Both the position numbers and the translations under genes were made by a program. A DNA stretch of 37,341 nt from Bacteroidales bacterium (GTDB lineage Bacteria > Bacteroidota > Bacteroidia > Bacteroidales > UBA932): the NCBI GenBank assembly GCA_017452265.1, contig JAFTMS010000005.1, forward strand, positions 1 to 37,341, in the 5' to 3' direction. How positions within the stretch are numbered: the stretch's first letter is position 1; each line of letters begins with the position of its first letter. Below, in pieces: positions 6,436 to 15,387 of this stretch. A model generated the notes under the pieces. It was not told where the DNA came from and did not search any database. It saw nothing but the letters and a program-made list of their open reading frames with translations.

Positions 6436-7644
6436 TCACGAAGGCAGCTGGTAGAGCTTCAGGCCGAATTCAGGAGCCATGGAGATGAGGTGGTCGAAGA
6501 TGTCGGACTGGATGTGCTCGTAATTGCTCCAGACTTTGTCGGTGATGAAGAAATATACCTCCACAGGCAGACCATACCCGGAGGATTCACGCTGGGCGAT
6601 GATGATGTCAAGATTCTGAGCTACAAGAGGATGCGCCCGGAGATATCGTTCAATGTATATACGATAAAGCTGCGAGTTGGAAGGCGCTTCCGAAAAAGAA
6701 GATGACTTCGTAGAGGCGGACGTCCCGGAAAATGAAGCCACCGCCCCGCTCATCAGAGGCACATTCTTGCATATGTCCGAAACCATGTCCTCGGAACATA
6801 CTTCCAATGACCTTACATCCAGAAGAATACGTTTGTCCACGCGCCTTCCGCCGCTTTCCGTCATTCCGCGCCAGTTCTTGAATGAGGTGCTCACAAGTGT
6901 ATACGGAGGAACCATGGATATGGTATTGTCCCAGTTGCGTACCTTGACCGTGTTGAGGGTTATTTCCTCAACGGTGCCGTTGGCAGTACCGTCCGGCATC
7001 TGTATCCAGTCTCCGATCTTTATCATGTCGTTCTGGGCGAGCTGAACTCCGGCGACGAACCCGAGTATGCTGTCCTTGAATATGAGCATAAGCACGGCTG
7101 CAGATGCTCCGAGGCCGGTCAGAAGGACTTTCGGGGACTTGTCTATAAGGACGGCGATGCAGATGATTGCGCCTACGAACACCAGCACCACCTGAAGTCC
7201 CTGCACCAGTCCCTGCATAGGATGGTTGCGGCTTTTCTCAGTTGTGGTGTATATGTCCAGAAAGATGAGCAGCAGGGAGTTGCATATCATCATCGCAACG
7301 ATTATCATGTATATGATGTCGAAACGGTGCAGCAGTCTGATGGCCGTGCTGTCCCTTTCAAAAGCGAAGTACAGCATGAAGTAGAAGGCAAGTCCCGGGA
7401 TGAGCAGCAGGATATGGTGCGCCAGCTTCCTCTTTGCAAAGAAAGGGTGCCATTTCGAACGTTTCATTCTGCCGTCATGCCTTGATATCCCTCGGAATAC
7501 GCTCTGGCAGATCCAGTTTATCCCGACGGCGGCGCCGAGCAGCACGATGACGGCTATCCCTGCGTCGAGCGTACCGGCAATAGCCTCGCTGATTCCGAAC
7601 TTATGTACAAGAAGCTCGTTGAGCCTGTTTACGATGTCTGTCAT
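6436..7644 (-). CDS. MscS-family mechanosensitive channel, YbdG/MscM-like
   Basis: This 402-residue inner-membrane protein has about five hydrophobic segments (near 23-45, 75-95, 107-131, 148-166 and 174-200). The last is the pore helix, followed by the MscS beta-domain (KIGDWIQMPDGTANGTVEEITLNTVKVRNWDNTISMVPPYTL, in two parts around residues 209-250). This sequence and the extra N-terminal helices are typical of the YbdG subgroup, which responds to osmotic downshift. The ATG at 7644 has a strong SD-like GGAGGG upstream on the minus strand, unusual in Bacteroidota, and this is caught in a 10-bp hairpin. It follows the Ca2+ ATPase gene by 50 bp and may be cotranscribed with it. Confidence 0.9.
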   Translation of the reverse strand: MTDIVNRLNELLVHKFGISEAIAGTLDAGIAVIVLLGAAVGINWICQSVFRGISRHDGRMKRSKWHPFFAKRKLAHHILLLIPGLAFYFMLYFAFERDSTAIRLLHRFDIIYMIIVAMMICNSLLLIFLDIYTTTEKSRNHPMQGLVQGLQVVLVFVGAIICIAVLIDKSPKVLLTGLGASAAVLMLIFKDSILGFVAGVQLAQNDMIKIGDWIQMPDGTANGTVEEITLNTVKVRNWDNTISMVPPYTLVSTSFKNWRGMTESGGRRVDKRILLDVRSLEVCSEDMVSDICKNVPLMSGAVASFSGTSASTKSSSFSEAPSNSQLYRIYIERYLRAHPLVAQNLDIIIAQRESSGYGLPVEVYFFITDKVWSNYEHIQSDIFDHLISMAPEFGLKLYQLPS

Positions 7645-7675
7645 ATATCCCTCCTTTTATGTTCAGAGGGATATA
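7644..7675 (-). promoter_or_regulatory. Hairpin over the ribosome binding site of the mscS-type gene
   Basis: TATATCCCTC (7644-7653) is perfectly complementary to GAGGGATATA (7666-7675), with a 12-nt loop. In the mRNA the 3' arm contains GAGGGAT of the SD-like sequence and reaches the A of the ATG. A closed stem would hide the start site. There is no T-run, so it is a poor terminator for the upstream ATPase gene. Confidence 0.65.
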
Positions 7676-7694
7676 TTCAACATCTGTGCAACAC

Positions 7695-10361
7695 TCAGCG
7701 TCTGAAAAGCCTGATGATGAGCTTTATTATTTCGCTCACAGCAAACGCTCCGAAAGAAAGGCCGAGAACCCACAGCCACTGTGTGCAGTCGAGGGAAGTG
7801 ACCTTGAATATGGTCTGGAGTGCAGGGACGAGCAGGACGAGAAGCATCATTGCGATCACGAGGGCGATCGAGCCCCAGAGGAAGCGGTTGCTGAACATGC
7901 CGCCGAATGCATTGTGCATGCCTGTACGTATGCTGAATATGAGTGTCATCTGCGAGAAGGCAAGCGTCGCGAAAGTCATTGTGCGCGCCACAGCCACAGC
8001 CTCCGAAGGATCAGAAGCTGAATGCAGACCGATCTGATAGGCAGCAAGCGTGAGTCCTCCGATAAGCATTCCCTGGAGGAGTATCCTGAACGAGAATCCC
8101 TTTGTCATGATGCCCTGCTTAGGGTCGATAGGATTACGGTTCATGATGTCCTTTGCAGCCGGATCGAAGCTGAGCGCAAGGGCAGGGAAGCTGTCCGTGA
8201 CAAGGTTTATCCAAAGGATATGGATAGGCAGAAGCGGAGTGACCATATTGCAGAGCACAGCAATGAACAGTACGAGGATTTCTCCAAGATTTGTGGAGAG
8301 CATGAACATGATGGATTTCATGAGGTTGTCGTAGATACGCCTTCCCTCACTTACGGCTGATACTATGGTAGCGAAGTTGTCATCTGCCAGCACGACGTCA
8401 GCTGCCTCCTTCGACACGTCCGTTCCGGTTATGCCCATGGCCACGCCTATATCCGCCAGCTTCAGTGCGGGAGCGTCGTTCACTCCGTCTCCCGTCATTG
8501 CGACCACATTTCCAAGATGCTGATATGCCTTCACGATGCGGACCTTGTGCTCCGGGGCCACACGCGCGAACACGGCAGTCTTTCCTGCAATCGCATACAG
8601 CTCGTCGTCAGAAAGTTCCGTGACCTGTGCTCCGGTCAGAGCCGTGTCGCCTTCCTGCATGATTCCCAATGCGCTTGCAATGGCGCTGGCTGTGATCAGG
8701 TGGTCTCCGGTGATCATCACCGGACGTATTCCTGCCGCACGGCATTCGGCCACGGCGGCCTTCACTTCCTCGCGCGGAGGGTCGATCATGCCCACCATTC
8801 CTATATATATAAGTCCGTTTTCTACTGTAGCAGGCGACACTTCCGACGGCACTTCTTCAATGCTCTTGCAGCCCATCGCCAGCACACGCAGCGCCTGCCC
8901 CGCCATGTCCAGATTGGCTTCCGCCAGAGCCTTGCGCTCCGCCGTTCCCAGCTCACGCACTCCCTCTGCCGTCATTATCCTGTCGCAGCACTCCAGCAGC
9001 TCGTCCATTCCGCCCTTCACGGCCACCAGCAGGTTTCCGTCCTCCTGACTGTGAATCGTAGTCATGAGCTTCCTTTCGGAATCGAAAGGTATCTCCGCCA
9101 CTCGCGGCTGCGCTTCCTCCAAAGAAACCTTCTCCATGCCGAAGCGTATGCCTATGTCCACGAGGGCCGTTTCCGTCGGGTCTCCGATCGTGTGCACGAC
9201 GCCATCCTCCACAGACATCTTCGCGTCATTGGCCAGCACCGCCACCTTCACCAGCTTCTTCTGCAGCTCGTCAAGCTCCGCACCTGCTTCCCTCATGTCC
9301 GCCACAGCTCCGCCGGTATATATATGAGTTACCGTCATCCTGTTCTGCGTCAGCGTTCCGGTCTTGTCCGAACAGATCACGGTGGTGCTTCCGAGCGTCT
9401 CTACGGAAGGCAGGTTGCGCACGATGGCATTACGCTTCGCCAGCCTCTGCACTCCCATAGCCAGTACGATTGTCGAGACAGCCGGCAGTCCTTCAGGGAT
9501 TGCGGCAGCAGCAAGCGAGACAGCTGTCATGAACATGTCTAAAAGAGCGTTGCCATACAGCACGCCGACCACGAATATGATTGCACAGATGGCGAGGGCT
9601 GCAATCGCAAGGAACTTCCCGAGCTGATCCAGACGGGCCTGCATCGGTGTCTTGAGGTCAGGCACCGACTGTATCATCGAAGCAATCTTTCCCACTTCCG
9701 AAGCCGTTCCGACAGCCACCACCACTCCGCGTCCATGCCCGTATGTGACGCTGCACGAACCGAATGCCATGTTGATTCTGTCTCCTATTCCTGCCTCACC
9801 GTCGATTGCCTCAACCGACTTCTCCACCGGCAACGATTCGCCTGTGAGCGCGGCCTCCTGTATCTTCAGATTCACGGCTTCCGTCAGGCGGAGATCCGCC
9901 GGCACACTGTCTCCCGTCTCTATCACGACTATGTCGCCGACCACAAGTCCGCGCGTCGGAATCACCTGCACCTCGCCGTCGCGCACCACCTTGCAGTGCG
10001 GAGCCGACATCTTCTCCAGCGCATCCAGCGACTTTTCGGCCTTCGCCTCCTGAAACACTCCGATGATGGCATTGATCACGATGATGACCAATATTATTAT
10101 GGCATCGGTGAATCCTTCGCCATTCAGCACGCCGACCACGCCCGACACAGCAGCCGCTGCAATAAGGACTATGATCATGAAACTTTTGAACTGGCTCAGA
10201 AACTTCACTAGAATGCTTGTGTGCTTCTTCTTTGCAAATTCGTTGTATCCGTCTCTTTCAAGTCTTTTCTGTGCCTCCTTCGCGGAAAGGCCATTGATGG
10301 CGTCGCTCTCGAACTCCTTGCAGACATCCTCGGCGCCCAATCGGTAAAAATCAAGTGTCAT
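7695..10361 (-). CDS. SERCA-like Ca2+-translocating P-type ATPase
   Basis: This 888-residue inner-membrane pump (P2A type) uses ATP to move Ca2+ across the membrane. Visible in order: an N-terminal cation ATPase domain, TGES (173-176, actuator), PEGL (289-292, M4), phosphorylated Asp332 in DKTGTLT, MTGDGVNDAP in the P domain, and six C-terminal membrane segments. The Ca2+ ligands of animal SERCA have counterparts: Glu of PEGL, Asn and Glu of STNLGE in M5, and Asn, Thr and Asp of NLVTDSFPALAL in M6. This supports Ca2+ over Mn2+ or Na+, though related ions cannot be excluded. The start is the ATG 5 nt downstream of a 12-bp hairpin, in a leader of about 200 nt. The mscS-type gene follows on the same strand. 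Confidence 0.92.
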   Translation of the reverse strand: MTLDFYRLGAEDVCKEFESDAINGLSAKEAQKRLERDGYNEFAKKKHTSILVKFLSQFKSFMIIVLIAAAAVSGVVGVLNGEGFTDAIIILVIIVINAIIGVFQEAKAEKSLDALEKMSAPHCKVVRDGEVQVIPTRGLVVGDIVVIETGDSVPADLRLTEAVNLKIQEAALTGESLPVEKSVEAIDGEAGIGDRINMAFGSCSVTYGHGRGVVVAVGTASEVGKIASMIQSVPDLKTPMQARLDQLGKFLAIAALAICAIIFVVGVLYGNALLDMFMTAVSLAAAAIPEGLPAVSTIVLAMGVQRLAKRNAIVRNLPSVETLGSTTVICSDKTGTLTQNRMTVTHIYTGGAVADMREAGAELDELQKKLVKVAVLANDAKMSVEDGVVHTIGDPTETALVDIGIRFGMEKVSLEEAQPRVAEIPFDSERKLMTTIHSQEDGNLLVAVKGGMDELLECCDRIMTAEGVRELGTAERKALAEANLDMAGQALRVLAMGCKSIEEVPSEVSPATVENGLIYIGMVGMIDPPREEVKAAVAECRAAGIRPVMITGDHLITASAIASALGIMQEGDTALTGAQVTELSDDELYAIAGKTAVFARVAPEHKVRIVKAYQHLGNVVAMTGDGVNDAPALKLADIGVAMGITGTDVSKEAADVVLADDNFATIVSAVSEGRRIYDNLMKSIMFMLSTNLGEILVLFIAVLCNMVTPLLPIHILWINLVTDSFPALALSFDPAAKDIMNRNPIDPKQGIMTKGFSFRILLQGMLIGGLTLAAYQIGLHSASDPSEAVAVARTMTFATLAFSQMTLIFSIRTGMHNAFGGMFSNRFLWGSIALVIAMMLLVLLVPALQTIFKVTSLDCTQWLWVLGLSFGAFAVSEIIKLIIRLFRR

Positions 10362-10567
10362 TGCTCAAGTTTCGCAAGTGTAAGTTGTTTTGTTATCTGA
10401 AAGCCGGTGAAGCTTGCGAAACTTTCCCCACCGCACTTTCCTTGTCTACGTGTCCCTCCTCCTAAATCCTCCTCCTCGGGAAGAGGACTTACCTCGACCA
10501 AGGTCGGAATATAAGGTCTTCCGCAAATGCGAAAGTCAGGTCATTGCAGAACTGAATATTTCGGAAA
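10362..10567 (-). promoter_or_regulatory. Structured 5' leader of the Ca2+ ATPase, possible cis-regulatory RNA
   Basis: Between the promoter and the ATG lie about 200 nt without a gene. Pairings seen: a 12-bp perfect stem AAGTTTCGCAAG (10367-10378) with CTTGCGAAACTT (10413-10424), ending 5 nt from the ATG; TCCTC/GAGGA (10473-10477, 10483-10487); CGAC/GTCG (10495-10498, 10503-10506) inside CTTA/TAAG; and a small hairpin at 10519-10533. On the mRNA there is a purine tract with repeated GGAGG motifs about 95-115 nt before the ATG, far from any start codon. I do not recognise a known riboswitch family. It may instead be a dispersed intergenic repeat. Confidence 0.5.
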
Positions 10568-10599
10568 CAAAAGTAGCGCATTTGCAATAATTATGCAAA
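10568..10599 (-). promoter_or_regulatory. Promoter of the Ca2+ ATPase / mscS pair
   Basis: On the minus strand TTTG (10596-10599), a 20-nt spacer and TACTTTTG (10568-10575) match the Bacteroidota promoter consensus. The predicted start near 10560 gives the long leader described for the ATPase. Confidence 0.75.
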
Positions 10600-10738
10600 A
10601 ATATGTTGATATCGCATCCACTTTAGCATATTTGAGTGGAGTTTTATAACATGTTGAAAATCAGCGAGACAATAGTGAAATTCAGACCACATCGTCCACT
10701 TTCGCCGCCACCTCCGATGTTTTTTCAGTCCAAATTCC

Positions 10739-10746
10739 TACATTTG
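10739..10746 (+). promoter_or_regulatory. -7 element of the PUL (susC) promoter
   Basis: TACATTTG is a perfect Bacteroidota -7 element with only a weak -33 (GATG/TGTT near 10716-10721), as expected for a promoter that needs an activator. The start near 10753 leaves about 110 nt of 5' UTR before susC. In the rest of the 10600-10862 gap I see nothing else that I can name. Confidence 0.6.
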
Positions 10747-10862
10747 CTTTATGAAGTGGCTTCGGGCAGTCCGATGGATCTGCAATGCCGTCCTGCACGA
10801 TGCCGCTCCGCATGACGCCAACACTTAATAACTAATAATATTAACCAACAAAATTCTACCGT

Positions 10863-13841
10863 ATGAGAAAATATCTGACTATGGTGGTGCTGCTTCTCAT
10901 GAGCGTCTCTGTGTTCGCTCAGCAGCATTCTGTAAAGGGTACGGTGGTGGATCAGAACGGACAGCCGGTGATCGGCATGACCGTGATGGAACAGGGTACC
11001 CAGAACGGTACCACCACCGACATTGATGGTAACTGGCAGCTTGTCGTCTCTCAGGGGGGGGCAACTATTGAGTTTACCGCACTTGGATACGCGACAGTCG
11101 TAGAAAAGGTAAACAATCGCGCCGTCATCGACGTCGTGTCTGCCGAGGAGGCCATCGCCCTTGACGCCGTCGTGGCAATCGGTTATGGTACAGTCCGCAA
11201 GAAGGACCTCACCACAGCCGTTTCAACAGTTTCTAATGAGGACATGAAGCTCCGTCCTGTGACCGAGGCATCAGGCTTCATCCAGGGTAAGGTTGCCGGT
11301 GTCACCGTGCAGCAGACGAGCGGTCTTCCGGGAAGCGGTATGACAGTCCGCGTCCGTGGTGCATCGTCAATCGCCTCTTCAAACGACCCTCTTTACGTTG
11401 TCGATGGAGTTCCGGTGGGAACAGGTAACTACGCAATCGCGTACCTTTCTCCGCAGGACATCGAGACAATGCAGATCCTCAAGGATGCATCTTCTGCTGC
11501 GATCTACGGATCACGTGCTGCAAACGGTGTCGTACTCATCACCACAAAGCAGGGCAAGAAGAGCAAGGGCCCTCAGGTGACGTTCAATGCATCGGTCGGT
11601 CTCGCAAATGTGGCGAAGACATATGACGTGCTTAATGTTGCTGAGTACAAGGATCTTATGGACGAGCTCGGTCTGGTGAACCTCCCGGACGGTCTGAAGG
11701 ATGAGACCGACTGGTTTGAAGAAACTTACAAGACGGGTGTCAACCAGAATTATCAGCTTTCCGTTTCAAACGCGAATGACAAGATGAGGTACTACCTCAG
11801 CGGTGGTTATTCTGATGAGCAGGGTATTCTTCCTGTAGCTTACAACAAGCGTTTCAACATCAAGGCAAGCTTTGATTCAGACATCTACAAGTGGCTCAAC
11901 GTAGGAATGAATGTCGCATATTCACACTATAAGAACAACGGCATCATTTCAGGTACAGGTTCTAACCGTGCCGGTGTGGTTCTTTCGGTGATCAACACTC
12001 CTACATATGCAAAGGTATGGGATGAAACCAACCCGAACTGGTACAACACAAACTTCTACGGTGCCAACCTCACAACTCCTTCAGAGAACCTCGCGAGAAC
12101 CGAGAACAACTATTCTCAGACAGACCGTCTCCTCCTCACAGGGTATGCTCAGATAAACTTCACGAAGAACTTCAACTTCAAGTCTACGGTATCGATGGAC
12201 CGCAGATGGGTGCACAGCTACTCTTTCCTCGACCCGATCAAGACATCTTACGGCCGTACACAGCATGGAGAGGCTTCATCTACAAGAAGCGACGATATGA
12301 GGATGGTGTATGACAACATCTTCACCTACAACGACACATGGAACGCAAAGCACAACTTCGAAGCTATGGCGGGTACATCGGCTACCACTTCACGTTGGGA
12401 GAACCTTTCAGGCTCGAGAAACTATTTCTCTGACGACTACAACAATGTGATCTTCGGTATCAACGGAGGTAACAAGGGCGGGCTCAGAGGCCAGTCACAG
12501 GGCTACGCAAAGTGGGCCATCATGTCTTACCTCGCGCGCGTGTCATATAATTATGACAGCAAGTACTACATCACAGCAAACTTCCGTGCGGACGGTTCAT
12601 CAAAGCTTGCTCCTGGCAACCGTTGGGGCTATTTCCCTTCAGCATCAGTGGCTTGGCGTATCTCAGGCGAAGATTTCATGAAGGATATCACATGGATCAA
12701 CGACCTCAAGATCCGTGCGGGATGGGGACAGCAGGGTAACCAGTCCGGTCTCGCAGACTACGCATGGGTTCAGCAGTACAGCACAAACTATTACGACTGG
12801 ACTGATTCTGAGTATGCGGATGCGACTCCGACCCTCGGTGGCAAGTCGAACATCGGAAATAAGGACCTTACATGGGAGACGACCACACAGACAAACGTCG
12901 GTATCGACTGGTCTATGTTCAACAGCCGCCTCGTGGTGACTTTGGACGGATATTACAAGTATACGACCAACCTTCTCATGAACGTTCCGCTTCCGTCTCC
13001 ATATCCGAACATCTACCGCAATGAGGGTGAGATGTCGAACTGGGGTCTCGAGCTCGCGATCAACTCTGTGAACATCGAGAAAAACGGCTGGCGTTGGACA
13101 ACGGATTTCAATATCTCGATGAACCGCAACAAGCTTGAAAAACTTGATCTTCAGCAGGTTTACTATTATACTCAGACTTCTGAGGCACTTAGCGAGTATG
13201 TTGTACGTATGACTCCTGGCGAGCCTCTTTCAAGATTCTGGGGATATACAGCTCTTGGCGTGGATCCAGAAACCGGTATGATTGAGTACGAGGACTACAA
13301 CAAGGATGGAAAGATAAATGTGGCCGACAAGCATTACATCGGTGACGCGAACCCTCTCTTCACTGCCGGTATGACGAATACAATCAGCTGGAAGGGCCTC
13401 AGCCTCAGCTTCCTCCTTACTTCTTCAGTAGGTAACGACATCTACAACGCTTCAAAGATCGAAATGATCGGTATGTACAATGCCGGCAACCAGATAAAGG
13501 ACGTCCTCAGACGTTGGAGAGTTCCGGGACAGGTGACAGACATTCCTAAGGCTGGAGAACTTGACAACCTCAAGGCATCCACAAGATGGATCGAGGACGG
13601 TTCATACCTTAAGGTGAAGAACATCACACTTTCGTATGACATCACTCATCCGGCGCTCCGTAAGGCTAACATCAGCCGCATCCAGCCGTACATCACGCTC
13701 GACAATATGATTACATTCACAAATTACACAGGTTATGACCCTGAGATGAGCCAGTACACAAGTGCTACGAGCATGGGAATCGACTGGGGAACATATCCTT
13801 GCGTGAAGACAGTATTGTTTGGTGTCAACATCGAATTCTAA
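10863..13841 (+). CDS. SusC-like TonB-dependent outer-membrane transporter
   Basis: This 992-residue outer-membrane importer would take up oligosaccharides with its SusD lid, powered by TonB. The N-terminus has a signal peptide ending VFAQ (about residue 20), a carboxypeptidase-regulatory-like domain (VKGTVVDQNGQPVIGMTV, about 23-105), and then a plug with VRVRGASSI, PLYVVDGVPVG and DASSAAIYGSRAANGVVLITTK (about 115-225), all hallmarks of the SusC/RagA family. The remainder is the beta-barrel, ending in the aromatic GVNIEF. A run of eight G (11054-11061) lies early in the gene. It is the first gene of the PUL and is 19 bp from the susD-like gene. The glycan is predicted from the neighbouring GH30 and GH3 enzymes. 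Confidence 0.95.
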   Translation: MRKYLTMVVLLLMSVSVFAQQHSVKGTVVDQNGQPVIGMTVMEQGTQNGTTTDIDGNWQLVVSQGGATIEFTALGYATVVEKVNNRAVIDVVSAEEAIALDAVVAIGYGTVRKKDLTTAVSTVSNEDMKLRPVTEASGFIQGKVAGVTVQQTSGLPGSGMTVRVRGASSIASSNDPLYVVDGVPVGTGNYAIAYLSPQDIETMQILKDASSAAIYGSRAANGVVLITTKQGKKSKGPQVTFNASVGLANVAKTYDVLNVAEYKDLMDELGLVNLPDGLKDETDWFEETYKTGVNQNYQLSVSNANDKMRYYLSGGYSDEQGILPVAYNKRFNIKASFDSDIYKWLNVGMNVAYSHYKNNGIISGTGSNRAGVVLSVINTPTYAKVWDETNPNWYNTNFYGANLTTPSENLARTENNYSQTDRLLLTGYAQINFTKNFNFKSTVSMDRRWVHSYSFLDPIKTSYGRTQHGEASSTRSDDMRMVYDNIFTYNDTWNAKHNFEAMAGTSATTSRWENLSGSRNYFSDDYNNVIFGINGGNKGGLRGQSQGYAKWAIMSYLARVSYNYDSKYYITANFRADGSSKLAPGNRWGYFPSASVAWRISGEDFMKDITWINDLKIRAGWGQQGNQSGLADYAWVQQYSTNYYDWTDSEYADATPTLGGKSNIGNKDLTWETTTQTNVGIDWSMFNSRLVVTLDGYYKYTTNLLMNVPLPSPYPNIYRNEGEMSNWGLELAINSVNIEKNGWRWTTDFNISMNRNKLEKLDLQQVYYYTQTSEALSEYVVRMTPGEPLSRFWGYTALGVDPETGMIEYEDYNKDGKINVADKHYIGDANPLFTAGMTNTISWKGLSLSFLLTSSVGNDIYNASKIEMIGMYNAGNQIKDVLRRWRVPGQVTDIPKAGELDNLKASTRWIEDGSYLKVKNITLSYDITHPALRKANISRIQPYITLDNMITFTNYTGYDPEMSQYTSATSMGIDWGTYPCVKTVLFGVNIEF

Positions 13842-13860
13842 TCAGTAAAAAAGGAAGAAT

Positions 13861-15372
13861 ATGAAAAAGATATATAATGTTATCGCGCTTGCTTCCCTTG
13901 CTGTGGCTTCTTCTTGCGAACTGACGCTCTATCCTGAAACAGGTTACAACGAAGGAAATGTTAAAGTGGATACAGAGGAAACGAGCGAGTCTCAGTATTC
14001 GTCAAGAGCTGACATGGAGGGTCTGCGCAACAGTATCTACAGCAGCTGGACAAGGGATATCCAGGAGAAGGGATACCTCGACTGGCTTGTGTATGCTGAA
14101 TGCCGTGCGGACAACGCCTACGGCGGAAACCCGTCCACAGGTGAGCTTATGGCTATCGAGGCCAACAAGCAGGATGGAGAGAACAAGAATGTGGTGCGTG
14201 ACTGGGACTGGTATCAGGGCCAGGTAAGTAAATGTAACGACATCATCTGCAACATCGACCGTATCAAGGAGAATGATGCGGCTATGACCGATACTGAATA
14301 TAAGCAGTGGAAGTCGGAGGCATACTGCTGGAGGGCATGGAACCTCTTCCAGATGTCGCAGATCTGGGGAGATATTCCGCTCGTGAATACTATTCCGCCT
14401 GCAATTACGGCAGAAAACATCGAGGAAGTGTATGACGAATATTTCCCGGCACGTACTCCTATAGCGGAAGTGTATGCCCAGATGATAGAGGAACTTACTT
14501 ATGCCACTCAGAATGCACCTGACGTGAAGATGGACGACAAGAACATATTCACAAAGGCTTTTGCCCATGGTATGCTTGCCCGCATCTATGCAGAAAAGAC
14601 TGCACAGGACTGGTCTAAGGTGGCTGAACATTGTGCTGCAGTCGAGTCTTACGGCTTCACGCTTGTGGAGGACTACGGTTCTATGTGGGCATATGACGAG
14701 ACTGATGCGACACGCTTCACTTCTGAGTCCATCTTTGAGGTCGATTATGATCGTGACAACGGCAACTGGGTGTGGATGATGTTCCACAGGAACGCATACA
14801 ACCCTGATGACAACTACTCTTGGATCAAGTGGATCACTCCTTCACGTGACCTCATCGCCGCTTATGAGGCAGAGGGTGACACAGAGAGAAAGAATGCCTG
14901 CATCGTATATGACGAGGCCATCTGGTCGAACTACTATCCGGGCAATGAATACGCATTCATGCACAAGGTGCCTACAAATGCGTCCTCAATCATACTTATG
15001 CGTCTTGGTGAGATTTATCTCCTTCACGCCGAGGCTCTTGCAATGACAGGTGACCTTGCAGGCGCTACAGACTATGTGAACAGAATCCGTGAGCGTGCCG
15101 GCATCAAGACCATCGCACAGCCTGCTTCACAGGAGGCGATGATAGATGCCATCCTTCATGAGCGCCGCCTTGAGCTTGCGTTCGAGGGATTCCGCTTCTT
15201 CGACCTTCTTCGTCACGGCTTTGACAGGGCTAAGGAAATCCATGATGCAATGCCGACTCTGGATTCATACTGGCAGCCTCGTTTCCCTCTTACAGAGGAG
15301 ACAGTGCTCATGCCGGTTCCGCAGACTGCACTGGACAACAACCCGAGCCTCGTTCAGAACCCGGGTTATTAA
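13861..15372 (+). CDS. SusD-like surface glycan-binding lipoprotein
   Basis: This 503-residue RagB/SusD-family protein pairs with the SusC transporter as a surface lid that captures glycan. A lipoprotein signal ends at Cys19 (VASSC). The alpha-helical TPR-type body shows YCWRAWNLFQMSQIWGDIPL in the N-terminal half. The C-terminal family signature LHERRLELAFEGFRFFDLLR is near residues 430-450. The closing PxxxLDNNPSLVQNPGY resembles the usual SusD C-terminus. It lies 19 bp after susC and 15 bp before the GH30 gene, so cotranscription is very likely. The many Trp residues suit sugar stacking, but the ligand cannot be read from sequence. Confidence 0.95.
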   Translation: MKKIYNVIALASLAVASSCELTLYPETGYNEGNVKVDTEETSESQYSSRADMEGLRNSIYSSWTRDIQEKGYLDWLVYAECRADNAYGGNPSTGELMAIEANKQDGENKNVVRDWDWYQGQVSKCNDIICNIDRIKENDAAMTDTEYKQWKSEAYCWRAWNLFQMSQIWGDIPLVNTIPPAITAENIEEVYDEYFPARTPIAEVYAQMIEELTYATQNAPDVKMDDKNIFTKAFAHGMLARIYAEKTAQDWSKVAEHCAAVESYGFTLVEDYGSMWAYDETDATRFTSESIFEVDYDRDNGNWVWMMFHRNAYNPDDNYSWIKWITPSRDLIAAYEAEGDTERKNACIVYDEAIWSNYYPGNEYAFMHKVPTNASSIILMRLGEIYLLHAEALAMTGDLAGATDYVNRIRERAGIKTIAQPASQEAMIDAILHERRLELAFEGFRFFDLLRHGFDRAKEIHDAMPTLDSYWQPRFPLTEETVLMPVPQTALDNNPSLVQNPGY

Positions 15373-15387
15373 CAGACACTGAAAGAT

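Noticed and set aside
6282-6488. 68-codon frame between aroC and the channel gene
   Set aside because: The translation is Ala/Lys/Arg-rich and simply reads through the hairpin and the GCTGCGGTCGC repeats.
8517-9542. 341-codon + strand frame opposite the Ca2+ ATPase
   Set aside because: It is His/Arg/Leu/Ser-rich translation of the complement of a conserved ATPase, with no motif.
10362-10567. yybP-ykoY (Mn2+) riboswitch before the P-type ATPase
   Set aside because: The context would suit, but I do not find the conserved loop sequences of that class, so it is left as an unassigned leader.
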